Below, piece by piece: positions 47,601-57,395 of a stretch of 64,000 bases of DNA. The notes under the pieces were generated by a model. The model was not told the DNA's origin and ran no database searches. It worked only from the letters and a program-made list of their open reading frames with translations. How positions within the stretch are numbered: the first letter of the stretch is position 1; each line of letters opens with the position of its first letter. This stretch comes from Nageia nagi (Eukaryota > Pinophyta): contig JBITNC010000001.1 of assembly GCA_050084985.1 (NCBI GenBank), positions 40,238,001 to 40,302,000 of the forward strand. The letters run 5' to 3'. The translations under genes were made by a program, and so were the position numbers.

Positions 47601-47829
47601 TAACAAAAATTCTTGGATGCTACATTCAATTCATTGACATGCATTTATGGTTGGGACTCATCCTAAAACATGGGCAAGTCTAAAGAAGACTTGTATAAGG
47701 TGATCATCTCCACATTTGTGACTTTCCAAAATGGGTGTTGTGGGATTAGAGACCCCAAGGAAGCCATTGTATTCATAAATTAGTTAGAGGATCTAGGAGT
47801 AACATCAATATCATATGCCTTGAAGTATT

Positions 47830-48245
47830 ATAATAATTTTTCCACCATGGCTTTATATTGCTTAAGGTGAGGTTGATTACATACATAGATTCCTTTGATG
47901 TAACTGATAATTAATAAAAAAATCATGATAAATATTTAATCACTCATACTTCATTTCAATTTCTAACTTCAAATCAAGGATAAGTGCCCCATATTTTGCA
48001 ATGTTATTTGTGCACTCAAAGGATAGATTGAATGAGATAGGCATAGGGAAACCCTAAGGGGTTATGAAAACTATCCTAGATCCACCCCCTTGTTCACAAC
48101 ATAAAATATCAAAGTATAAGGTCATGTCATAATATTCTTGGTCAACCTCCTCTTTAATGTTAAAAATACCAAACAAATTACTATCTAGAAACTATATATT
48201 CAAGGGGATGTCATTTTTCTAAGGAGCTTCCACCAAATTATCTAC
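47830..48245 (-). pseudogene. Element D archaeal-type RNase H
   Basis: The domain sits between gypsy RNase H and integrase, as in typical Tat elements. Readable blocks are LYFDILCCEQGGGSRIVF (first Asp; the usual F-D-G-S is altered), SFECTNNIAKYGALILDLKLEIEM (the usual A-E-Y-E-A-L reads A-K-Y-G-A-L, so the catalytic Glu is Gly) and LNIYHDFF at the G-D-S position. The upstream connector has a block ending NQKSIKGQVIVDNL, a Tat signature. Loss of the Glu means no activity. Confidence 0.8.
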
Positions 48246-48735
48246 AATAACTTGACCTTTAATAGATTTTTGATTTATGAATTCTAGGTCAAAATCAGTG
48301 AGAAATATGATCCATTTAGCAACTCTAGCATTGAGGACTATCTTATTCATCATGTACTTTAGAGGATCCATCCAAGATATTATATAAGTTTTTTTGGTTA
48401 AGCATATAATTCCAAAGCTTTTGTATTGTAAATAAAATTGCTAGACATAATTTCTCAATATGAGCATACTTGGTCTCATAAATTGTTAGAGTATGACTCA
48501 AGTATTATATGGATTGCTCTTTCTTCACTTCATTTTGTTGAGCTAGCATCAAGCCCAAAGAAAAATTAGTAGCCAAAATATAGAGGTGGAATGGAACTCC
48601 TACCCTAGGTGGAATTAATATGGGAGGATGTGTAAGATACTTATTAATAAAGAAGGAAGCCTCCTTAAACTCTATATCCCACATGAATTCAACATTCATT
48701 TTTAGCATTTTATTGAATGGAAAACATTTTTTGAA
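48246..48735 (-). pseudogene. Element D gypsy-type RNase H
   Basis: The open part 48505-48708 has FMWDIEFKEASFFINKYLTHPPIL and FHLYILATNFSLGLMLAQQNEVKKE. The D-A-S-type position reads A-T-N, a common state in Tat elements whose gypsy RNase H has degenerated. It ends with DPLKYMMNKIVLNARVAKW near 48310-48365. Confidence 0.8.
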
Positions 48736-48739
48736 TAGC

Positions 48740-49366
48740 TACACTATGATATTTGGATGGCCTAAGGTTTTCCTTGTAAGATCTGTAACTATTTAGATTC
48801 TAAGGATGAAGCATTTCATTTATGGTTCAAAATTTATTGGAATCAACTTTTATGCCTTGCTTTGATACAATAAATCCTAATAGTTTCTTTGGTATAACTC
48901 TCAAGATACACTTTTGGATACAATTTGATATTATACTCTAGTAGGTCATCTAATATTTTGAACAATGCCTCTAGTTGAGACTCATGTGCTCTCGATTGAA
49001 TAATGAGGTCATTCACATAGTCTTTGATTATATCATGCATATAGTAATGTAGGATGTATATCATAGCCCTTTGATATGTAATTCCTACATTCTTACTTCC
49101 AAATGGTATAACCCTATAGTAATAAATCCCACATGGTGTTGTAAATATTATTTTATGCTTATCCTCTTCCATGATCATGATTTTATTATAACCAAAAAAC
49201 CATACATCAATAAAAACATTTCATTAATAGCACTATTATCGACTAAGATATCTATATTTGAAAGTGGAAATTAATCCTTAAGTTATGCTTTATTGACATC
49301 CCTAAAATATGTTCAAATTTTGATTCTCCCATATAATTTTGGCACTACGATAGGATTAGAAACCCA
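48740..49366 (-). pseudogene. Element D reverse transcriptase, C-terminal part
   Basis: Right after the element E insertion point the frame resumes with SNPIVVPKLYGRIKI, a decayed FRDVNKA, and a YGFFGYNKI block. The open part 48843-49178 holds FTTPCGIYYYRVIPFGSKN and the catalytic box YVNDLII near 49008-49019. YVDD is expected, so the first Asp is Asn, a G-to-A change. The upstream half of RT lies beyond element E at 51693-51990. Confidence 0.85.
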
Positions 49367-49641
49367 CATTAAGGTCCTAATGGATTGTAAATGGATTATG
49401 TATTTTTCCTAAAAAATTACACTAATTCTACACTAATGAATCACTTGCATTGCTTCAAATGGGGCACCTCCTTGAGAATCATTTATCACATAAAACTCAA
49501 CTCATTCTTTTTCCCTTTTTTTTTTTTTTAATAATAGGGAATCCTCCTATAAATAGCTTATACAAGATAACTAACCCCATGAATTGTGCATGTGGTACTA
49601 ACACCATTACTATTTCTAATACATGTTATGGGGTCATAACA
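49367..49641 (-). repeat. 3' LTR of element E
   Basis: 275 bp, matching 51432-51692. Shared blocks include TTAAGGTCCTAATGG, CACCTCCTTGAGAATCA, CATAAAACTCAACTCATTC and TAAATAGCTTATACAA. The outer end reads CATTAAGG against TGTTAAGG in the other copy. Confidence 0.85.
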
Positions 49642-49785
49642 TTGCCAACCCCTTAAAGAAGATTTGTCCTCAAAGCTTCTACACACTACACACTAACAAA
49701 ATTTAATACACATCACACACCTAATCTAGTAAGGGGAGTTATAACATTCACACCCCCTTAGACAAGCTTTGTCCTCAAAGCTTGC
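49642..49785 (-). promoter_or_regulatory. Polypurine tract of element E, present twice
   Basis: On the minus strand AAGGGGTTGGCAA directly precedes the LTR. About 100 bp inside, at 49738-49785, a second copy reads CTAAGGGGGTGTGAATGTTATAAC, again after GAGGACAAAGCTT. The segment GAGGACAAA...PPT...LTR edge is thus duplicated. Confidence 0.65.
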
Positions 49786-50019
49786 CAAAAAAATAAACTA
49801 CATATACAATATTTCCATGAATAACAAAGATAAGATGGAACCAAGGAGTCCAACTTGGCCATAGTAACCAAAAATTCCCCAAAGTTGAACATGAGCCCAT
49901 CCATGTATCAAAAGTACACTCCAATAAGGATGATGCTGATGTCATAGAGGGAACAAAAAGAAGGATCTAGAAGAATCCATAAAGAATCCACAATTTTGTT
50001 ACTACTATGCTAAATAGTC

Positions 50020-50480
50020 CTATGTTGGGTTCTCAAAACAAACACATGGCTTGAGATCATCCATAGTAATGGAAGTGAGAGGAAGATACTCACACTCTAC
50101 AACCTTCTCAAATAGACTCAAACTCTTGGAATCCACATCATTAATATGGATACAAGGTGGAGGAAGGGCCTCATACTCCTCAATGGGGTCCACTAGCTCC
50201 ACACCACCTATACTGAGATAAGTAAGAGGAATTTCCTTAAACCCTACAATAGATTCCATTGGAACCACACTACTATCATCATGAACCATAATAGGCTATG
50301 GATATATAGGTATATCCTTTGCTAACTTGGCCAGTGAATATGCATCTCTTAGAGTTGGTGGATTAAACATGACTACATTCTTTTTTATGCCCTTAAGCCA
50401 TTAGTGAATAATTGAAGGGCTAATTTCTCATTCATCACATAGTCATAACAAATATCCTAAAAATAATCAATATAATGATG
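50020..50480 (-). pseudogene. gag: Element E gag fragment
   Basis: Minus-strand reading near 50300-50480 gives LALQLFTNGLR, then (shifted) VVMFNPPTLRDAYSLAKLAKD, the end of a chromovirus-type capsid domain. It continues into an 89-codon open stretch (50289-50020, MVHDDSSVVPMESI...) that is acidic and contains no zinc knuckle. The rest of gag and all of pol are missing. The open part is unusually free of stops for this window. Confidence 0.6.
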
Positions 50481-50489
50481 CATAGAATT

Positions 50490-51414
50490 AGTATGAAAAT
50501 GGTAGAGAAAAAGTATCTATCATATTTTTTTTTCACCTGCTCTATATTTTAAGCTATTTTAAAGACAAATTCACTATTTTTAACATAAAATGGTCAATAT
50601 GGATTCAAAAATTTTGAAATATTTTTTTAGTACTCCTGATATATATATCTTAAAACCCCTTCAATATTTTGAGCTAACCCACCAAGATGAAAAATATATG
50701 ACTATTTATGTTTCCCTTTTTTCATAATTCCTAATCTAGGTGTTTTAGTAATTTCCACACAAATCAATCAATACTACTCAAAAAGATCTAAATTTTGTAC
50801 TTAATGATTCTCATATGTATATAAAGCTTACCTAAAAAAAAGTAGAATCCAATTATGCTTATTTCACCCTAAAATACAAATTAAGAGAAAAATCTAAAAT
50901 GCCAATAACTCCTAAAATATATGTCCAATGGACCTAAAAATTGAATTACATGTGAATGATGATTTTTTATAAAAACTCCACAAAGAGGTTTTGAAAAATT
51001 ATTATAGATATGTAAATTGTGGGATTTTTACTTTTATGGCTCTTTAAATTCTTCAAAAATCCTTCAATTTCTTCAAATCCTCCACCCATAACAACCCTTG
51101 CAAATTGGAACCAACTTCCCTTGTCACTTTCTTTATGGGATTTGTCTCTAAATACCTACACACATCCTCAAATCCTCTTGGGATGTCTTTTGCTAATGAA
51201 ACTACAACACATGCATTATCTAGTCAGATCTATTTTCACTTACGCGCTTCTACTCCGTATCTCCCATAAATCTACCAAAAAAGATAACATGGGCCTACAT
51301 TGCATAAATCTATCCATGCAATCAAACTTCCAAAACCACTCAACACATAAAGTTGCTCATAGATAATAAAAACCACTCACACTAACAAAAAAACTATCAA
51401 CCAATGCTAAAATT
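50490..51414. other. Element E interior without recognisable gene
   Basis: AT-rich leader-like sequence between primer site and gag fragment on the minus strand. The 115-codon plus-strand frame at 51019-51366 lies antisense to the element, has no family motif and is probably fortuitous. Confidence 0.45.
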
Positions 51415-51431
51415 GAAGCTTTGATACTATA
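51415..51431 (-). promoter_or_regulatory. Primer binding site of element E (tRNA-Met type)
   Basis: On the minus strand the LTR is followed by TATAGTATCAAAGCTTC. The standard site TGGTATCAGAGC differs by two G-to-A changes. Confidence 0.75.
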
Positions 51432-51692
51432 TGTTAAGGTCCTAATGGATTGTAAATGGATTATGTCTTATCCCTACAAAATTAAACTAATGAATCACTT
51501 GCACTACTTTGAAGGGGGCACCTCCTTGAGAATCAATTTTCACATAAAACTCAACTCATTCTTTTTCCTTTTTTTTTTTTAATAATAAGGAAGCTCCCTA
51601 TAAATAGCTTATACAAAATAACTAACCCCATGCATAGTTCATGTGGGACTAACAACATTACTATTCCTAATATATGTTATGGGTTCATAGAA
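51432..51692 (-). repeat. 5' LTR of element E
   Basis: About 261 bp, matching 49367-49641 in direct orientation. The outer end reads TTCATAGAA against GTCATAACA in the other copy, so a few terminal bases have changed. Confidence 0.85.
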
Positions 51693-51990
51693 ACCCATTT
51701 TGGATATGCAATGACTTATATAAATTTGGCATATAGCATTTTCTAAAGCTCTACTTTCACTAAAAAAGCTTTAATAGGATGCATTCTTTAGGGTTTTTGT
51801 TTTACTAGCTTTGCATTCTCCCTCAAAGTCATATGGTGTACCACTAAGTTTATGTACAAACCTAACATATCCTAATAAGCATAAACAAAGATTTTGATTA
51901 TTTTCTATATTTGCATGTTCCACTCTTTCATTTCATCTTTAGTAAGAATCTGACCAAACTACACCATTTTGGGGTTATTAGTATCATCTC
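51693..51990 (-). pseudogene. Element D reverse transcriptase, N-terminal part
   Basis: The minus-strand frame reads HMTLRENAKLVKQKP, RMHPIKAFLVKVEL and VIAYPKWVS, the beginning of a Tat-type RT (normally ...A.PVKQ..RR..P....A...E..K.L.AG.I..I.YP.WVSN). Element E is inserted within the WVSN motif, and the frame resumes at 49366. Confidence 0.8.
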
Positions 51991-53483
51991 CTAAATAAAT
52001 TTAATAGCCTTCTCTACTAGTATATGAGATCCATCCTCCCATTGATGGTTAGAAAAGGGAAAATAGGTATCTTTATTCGGTTCTTCCTCATAATGGTAAA
52101 CATGGTCACACAAAAGAATAGAAGATTCATTTATGGAAAGATGATTAGTAGAAAGCATAAAGAAGTTAGCAATATATTGGTCCACCACATGAAAATCATC
52201 AAAATTAAGAGGATAAGCAAAAGGTGAAATGGAGGAGATTCCAATCATGTTGACTTGATCAAATAGAAAATATGGAATGGAACATTGAGACATGGGAAAG
52301 GAAGGTGATTCAAGTGGCATACCCTCATTAGGGGAGGAAGGTTCCTCAAAATATCCCTCATCCCAAATCTCATGGATTTGGTATGTAGCTATTATGGTTG
52401 GAGGACCCTTGCAACCAAGGGCTCATTTAAATTTATTGCCCTTAGTATATAGTTGCATCACATGTATAGTTCCTTGCTCATATATACCTAGGCCATAGCC
52501 CTTACATTTACACTTGGAAAAGTAGTGTCAAATGAATGGTAGTTTAGAAAGGTAATCTATCTTATTGAAAAATGCTTGTTTTGAGGATACCTTATACGTT
52601 TGGTAAGCTAGTAAGTCATACTTGCATACATAAAACAAGTTTGGTTATGGGATGGAACAAGAGGTACTAAAGTACCAATGGCCAAAGGAGACTCATGAGG
52701 GCATTCTGTATCATGCATGGAAAACATGTTAAACAAAATTTCATTGACAGAGTACTCCCTGATTCTAATATTTTGAAATTGTAAATATACTCATGATATA
52801 TGCTCTTGATTATCAATGGAGTTCTCTATATTTTGTTTTTTAGTTATAGTTTCAAGTTCATCTTTTTCCTTATTACCCTCCTCTATTTTAGATATTAATC
52901 TTTGTTCACTTATAGAGGAGTTATTTAGAACATATTTTTTATGATTCATTTTATCAAGCATTTTATCTAAGTGATATAATCATGCCTTATAAGAGATTTC
53001 TTCTTGAAGAATGGGGGAAGGAAAAACAAGCTTATCTTCTTTAGGCTCCTCATAGATGATCATTTGATAATCATGTTCATGCATATCTATGGAGATTTTT
53101 TTTATTTTTACTTAGAACTTCTTTCACAATTGATTCATTTTTTATTTCTTGAACATTATGTGATGATTTTGAAATTTTAGGTTCATCATTAATATTAGCA
53201 TGAAGAGGTAATGGATCTTGGTTGATGTGGATGATTTACAAAAAGATATGACTAGATGGAAGAATCGTACCATGAGGCAACTTAGTAAGGTTACAATGGT
53301 TAAATGGCTCCTCATCCATCCATATTCAATGCACTACTCCACCCTCTAAATATTTAACACATCCATGCAATATTGAAGGCATGGATTCCATTTCTCTTAT
53401 CCATGGATAAAAAAGAAATAAGTTGTACTATTATTCCCTATCAATGAACTAGAAATACTAATGATTTATCTTAGATCCCACCA
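51991..53483 (-). pseudogene. Element D protease-RT linker
   Basis: Continuous but decayed minus-strand text between protease and RT. A 109-codon open part (51991-52320) has no known motif. Upstream, CKCKGYGLGIYEQGTI near 52455-52510 recalls the Gly-rich 'KG.GLG....G' segment of Tat linkers. Further up the translation is acidic. The function of this linker is unknown. Confidence 0.5.
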
Positions 53484-53711
53484 CTATAGGTAATATAATG
53501 CTACCAAAGGTGTTGCATAGCTAATTGTTGAATTCCACAAGATGATTGTAGGTGTTTGTAGATGTGATAAAGGTAGATTAAGTTTTCTCGATACCACTAG
53601 AGACACCAAATTTATGGTTGATCCACTATCTACCAAAAACCTCTTGAAATATTTTTCATGAACTTGGGAAATTATATGCAATGGAGGATCTTTATACTTT
53701 ATATTTACCAT
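53484..53711 (-). pseudogene. Element D aspartic protease
   Basis: A 75-codon open stretch starts MVNIKYKDPPLHI and has RFLVDSGSTINLVS with an intact D-S-G active site (about 53608-53616), followed by a Leu-rich block with PTIILWNSTISY. The second half of the enzyme is truncated by a stop. It lies between gag and RT, as expected. Confidence 0.75.
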
Positions 53712-54326
53712 ATTATGGATCTCATATTAGTATAATGGGATGCATAGCTCCACATTATCTTATCCATTCCCAATGAAGTTGACAAACTCATTTGAATTTG
53801 AGTCATCTAACTCAATGGTCTTCAAAATTTGATCTAACTTCTCTCTATGTTGATTTGAAGTTTTGATTAAGTTCCACAAGGAGAACTTAATAAAATTTAT
53901 CTTCAAAAATTATTCTAGATTGCTTTTCAAATTTTTTTGAATACCCCATTGTGCTAAAGGTGGGAGAGGAGTTATATGATTTGGAATATTGGTATCCTCT
54001 AACCTTCCTTATTGAGTTTAAAATTTATTATTCTCTTTTCCTTTATCCCTATATTAATGTTCCAATGTTGCTACATTAACCATTCCAACAAAGTGTGATT
54101 CTTCTTCTTACTACACCTACTACTGATGTGACCCATAATCATAAGGTATGTTTTGATATAGTATAGATTGATTGTAATTGCTTATAGTCCCTACTTGATT
54201 TACATTCTATTGGGATAATGGGTTTTGGTAGACTTGTAGATTTGCATTGGGAGTTGAATATGTACCATTAAGGACCAATTTCCTAGTATTAATGAATCTT
54301 TGTACCACTTTTTTTGAAATTCATAT
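53712..54326 (-). pseudogene. gag: Element D gag, C-terminal part
   Basis: Between the element F insertion and protease the minus strand encodes a Gln/Asn/Tyr-rich stretch (QNVNQVGTISNYNQSILYQNIPYDYG) followed by charged text (QYRDKGKENNKF; ELDDSNSNEFVNFIGNG). Such low-complexity linkers are usual between capsid and protease in plant gypsy elements. Several stops are present. Confidence 0.5.
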
Positions 54327-54926
54327 TGTAGACCTCAAATAATGCATAAATAATAAATTGATTCACTATTTGTCTATAATATAATATTGAAGCTATATCA
54401 AAAATATGTCAATAAATAAACATGACAAGTGAGGTACCTTCATTAGATCTGCATTATTATGAAATAACATGAATCATACATCAAACACTACAACTCATTA
54501 TAAGAAATGCATGTCGTTAATGGCTTGAAATAAGTATATTCACATGCACACATTGAAGTATGTAGAATAAGATGAACGATGTAGCAAATCTGTAAATAGG
54601 TTGTGTTGCAAAATACCTTTGTTGATTTGGTAAAATGATATTGCATGTTTTAATCTCTCCTCCTCTCATCCCCCATCATGAGGGATTATGTTGCCTTTGA
54701 CATTCTTTTATAGCAACATTTTGATCTTCTTTAATTCTTGGGATCATTGCATATTACATTGTTTCTGGTGTCTTTCTTGATATTTGACATCTTTTACATT
54801 ATACCATGGTCCATTATATCGATTACATTTCCTTGGGGTATATTTTAACCCTCTTTATAATAAATATTCCTTGATGCTATAAAATGAATTATTTAATAAA
54901 TAATAATCCATTTTTAGGCATCTACA
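54327..54926 (-). repeat. 3' LTR of element F
   Basis: 600 bp, matching 56766-57395: shared blocks TAATATAATATTGAAGC, ATATGTCAATAAAT, ACTCATTATAAGAAAT and AAGTATGTAGAA(T/C)AAGAT. On the plus strand it starts TGTAGACCTC and ends GGCATCTACA. Confidence 0.85.
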
Positions 54927-54945
54927 TTTTGCCCCTCTTTAGAGG
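54927..54945 (-). promoter_or_regulatory. Polypurine tract of element F
   Basis: Minus-strand CCTCTAAAGAGGGGCAAAA directly precedes the LTR start TGTAGATGCC. Confidence 0.75.
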
Positions 54946-56114
54946 TGTGTTTGAAGAAATGAGATTACATATCCAAATAAGAAGTATAGAAGAAATTTTT
55001 TAAAGTCTCCATCTAATATTTCCATTTGATGATGATGAAGAGGGTCCTTTATTTCCCCCTTTTGACTTAGTTTCCCCAAGAAAGCTCCTTGAGTGGTGTA
55101 GCCAAGATAAAACTTGATGAACTATATCTTTTTTCCCTTTGTGATATTTTTTAAATGGATGAAACTCATCTCCTTTATATATGCTAATAGTTAGTCTTAT
55201 GGTCCCATGTACAATCTTCAAAATAGAAGAGGTTCTTTTTCCCCTTTCACTATTCAACCATGAATATAATTGTTCCTTTATCTTTGATACTCAAGAATCT
55301 GATGCTCTTACATCCATGCCTTGATATAGAATATGTATCTTTAATTTTACCTCTAAGTTTGTTGATGTGAACATCATTTATGGTGTGTAAACAATATTGA
55401 ATGTTATTAACAATATTAATTTTGCTTCATATTGCTTCCTTTATTTTTATGTAGGTACCTATAAAAACTCTATGATATACCTTGCATGAACTTATTTTGG
55501 ATACATAGTGAGTCACATCATCTATTGATGATGAGTTAATGTTAGCAATCTACTTATGGATACATCATCAGTTTATCTTTTAAGTGAGTGAACTCTCACT
55601 AGCCATATCAATGACCATCAATAACGTAGCATTTTTATGTCCATAGTCTGCATATATTATACTATATTTTTTTTATATTTTGTATACCATCTATCCACCA
55701 TCACATTGTTGACAACATTAAGATAGTATTGCACATCATTGATAGCATGAATCCTTATTAGATTTGTTCAAAAATTCTTCATGTACCACTATACTACCAT
55801 TCTAAGGGAATTATGCTACAAAACCTATAATTTCCTATCCTTTTACAAACTTTTATTTGACTACATTGATATCAAATATTTGCAATGCAATTTCCCCCTA
55901 GGAAAATAATGTAGTTGATATGGAGAAATATGCTTCTTTCCTAAAATCCATTACAACTAAACTCTTACTTCATATCAACATGTAGCAATGTACAATCAAC
56001 TCTTATCCCTCTAGTAGGCATAATAACTAGTAATCCATTAAAATATGAAATCACATTTGTTTCCTCATCTTCTTGAAAAATTTCATTAACATTCACTTCC
56101 TTTTCAAAATTTTC
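54946..56114. other. Element F interior, mostly featureless
   Basis: A minus-strand frame at 55000-55257 (85 codons, basic, Ser-rich end) shows no family motif. The rest has no sustained frame on either strand. No pol domain is present. Confidence 0.45.
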
Positions 56115-56700
56115 TTACCCACTAAGGACATAATCTACCTTCATTATTTCATTTGACTTAGATAATTCTAAATATGCCCCCATGTGTTCTAAGATATCAT
56201 CATAATTAGAGAAACCAAATTCACTTGGTATAGTATCATCAATCCATAAATCCTCATCAAAATTAATAGGTTTAGTATCATCAAAACATAAATCCTCATC
56301 AAAATTAATAGGTTTAGTATCATCAAACCATAAATCCTCATCATTATCATCATATTTATGCACAAAAGGATAAGGAAAGGAATTACCCATTATAGCTATT
56401 ACTTTCTCTTCAACATTACGCTTGGGGATCTTGTAATCAAGTGGTGGTGAACAATCATGGATGGTATTCAAACTTTGCATTGCATCTATCTACTTTTGTA
56501 GATCACTTATTGATTTAGCTAATGACACTAGGGTTGGATCTATAGCTAATTGTGAATTACTACCTAAACGTTGCATTGAATCCACTTACTTGGCTAGATA
56601 TTGCACTATTTTAGCCAACTATGCTAGAGTTTATTTCATTTTTCATGCCACTAATGTCCTAAAAACAATCTATGCACACCATTTATAGCATTAATATTTC
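56115..56700 (-). pseudogene. Element F internal ORF with three DEDLWFDDTKPINF repeats
   Basis: A 121-codon open stretch (56480-56115) starts MQSLNTIHDCSPPLDYKIP and contains three near-identical 14-residue units (about 56220-56345) before a short acidic tail. Upstream on the minus strand the same frame continues with TAG stops through LAKIVQYLAK and VDSMQRLGSNSQLAIDPTLV, a helical, coiled-coil-like region. It could be the N-terminal part of a gag-like protein. No known family is recognised. Confidence 0.45.
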
Positions 56701-56765
56701 ACAAAAATATCATGAGATCTTGCTGATAGAGTAAGATTAATCAATAATAGTTAGGTTCACCAAAA

Positions 56766-57395
56766 TGTAGACTCTAAATAATGTATAAATAATAAATCGA
56801 TTCACTATTTATCCATAATATAATATTGAAGCATGTATCAAAGATATGTCAATAAATGAACATGATAAATGAGACACCTTCATTAGATTCACATCAACAT
56901 GAAATAACATAATCATAAATCAATCACAATAACTCATTATAAGAAATTCACATCATTAATAGCCTAAAAGAAGTAGATTCACATGCACAAATTGAAGTAT
57001 GTAGAACAAGATAAAGAGTATTACAGATCCAACTTCAAACATAATGATATACCATGCATAAAACACCATTAATGGCCTAAAATATGATGAATCTAACCTC
57101 ATGCAAAGAACATAATATGATCACCACAACTAGGGCATAACAAATCCAAGGTTAATTGGTGATGTTTGAAGATACTATTTCAATTGTGGTGCATTTATTG
57201 GACTTTCTTTGCATATTGAATATCTTGCTTTGATCTTCTTTTATAGATGCATTTGTTATTGAAATATACACATTTTACATTGATATTTGCTAATTACATT
57301 GCTTATGGTACATTTACACCCTTTTTATAATAACATTATTTAATACAATAAATATGAATTATTAATTAAAAATAAATCATATTTAAGCATCTACA
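56766..57395 (-). repeat. 5' LTR of element F
   Basis: 630 bp, the partner of 54327-54926. Plus-strand ends are TGTAGACTCT and AGCATCTACA. On the minus strand it is followed by TTTTGGTGAACCTAACTATT, presumably the primer site; the tRNA is not assigned. Confidence 0.85.

Larger units (their letters stand above)
49362..51697 (-). mobile_element. Element E: short deleted gypsy element inserted in the element D RT gene
   Basis: 2326 bp (49367-51692) flanked by ACCCA (49362-49366 and 51693-51697). The two LTRs are about 275 and 261 bp. On the minus strand they start TGTTATGACCCCATAAC and end near TTAACA. The primer site is of tRNA-Met type (51415-51431) and a polypurine tract abuts the other LTR. 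The interior (1.8 kb) keeps only a gag fragment, so this is a deletion derivative that would depend on another element's proteins. Confidence 0.8.

Noticed and set aside
51019-51366. 115-codon plus-strand frame inside element E as a host gene
   Set aside because: It is antisense to the element, sits in its leader and has no motif.
55000-55257. 85-codon minus-strand frame near the polypurine tract of element F
   Set aside because: No family motif; open length is not unusual and it ends in low-complexity Ser/Gly text. Left as part of the element interior.
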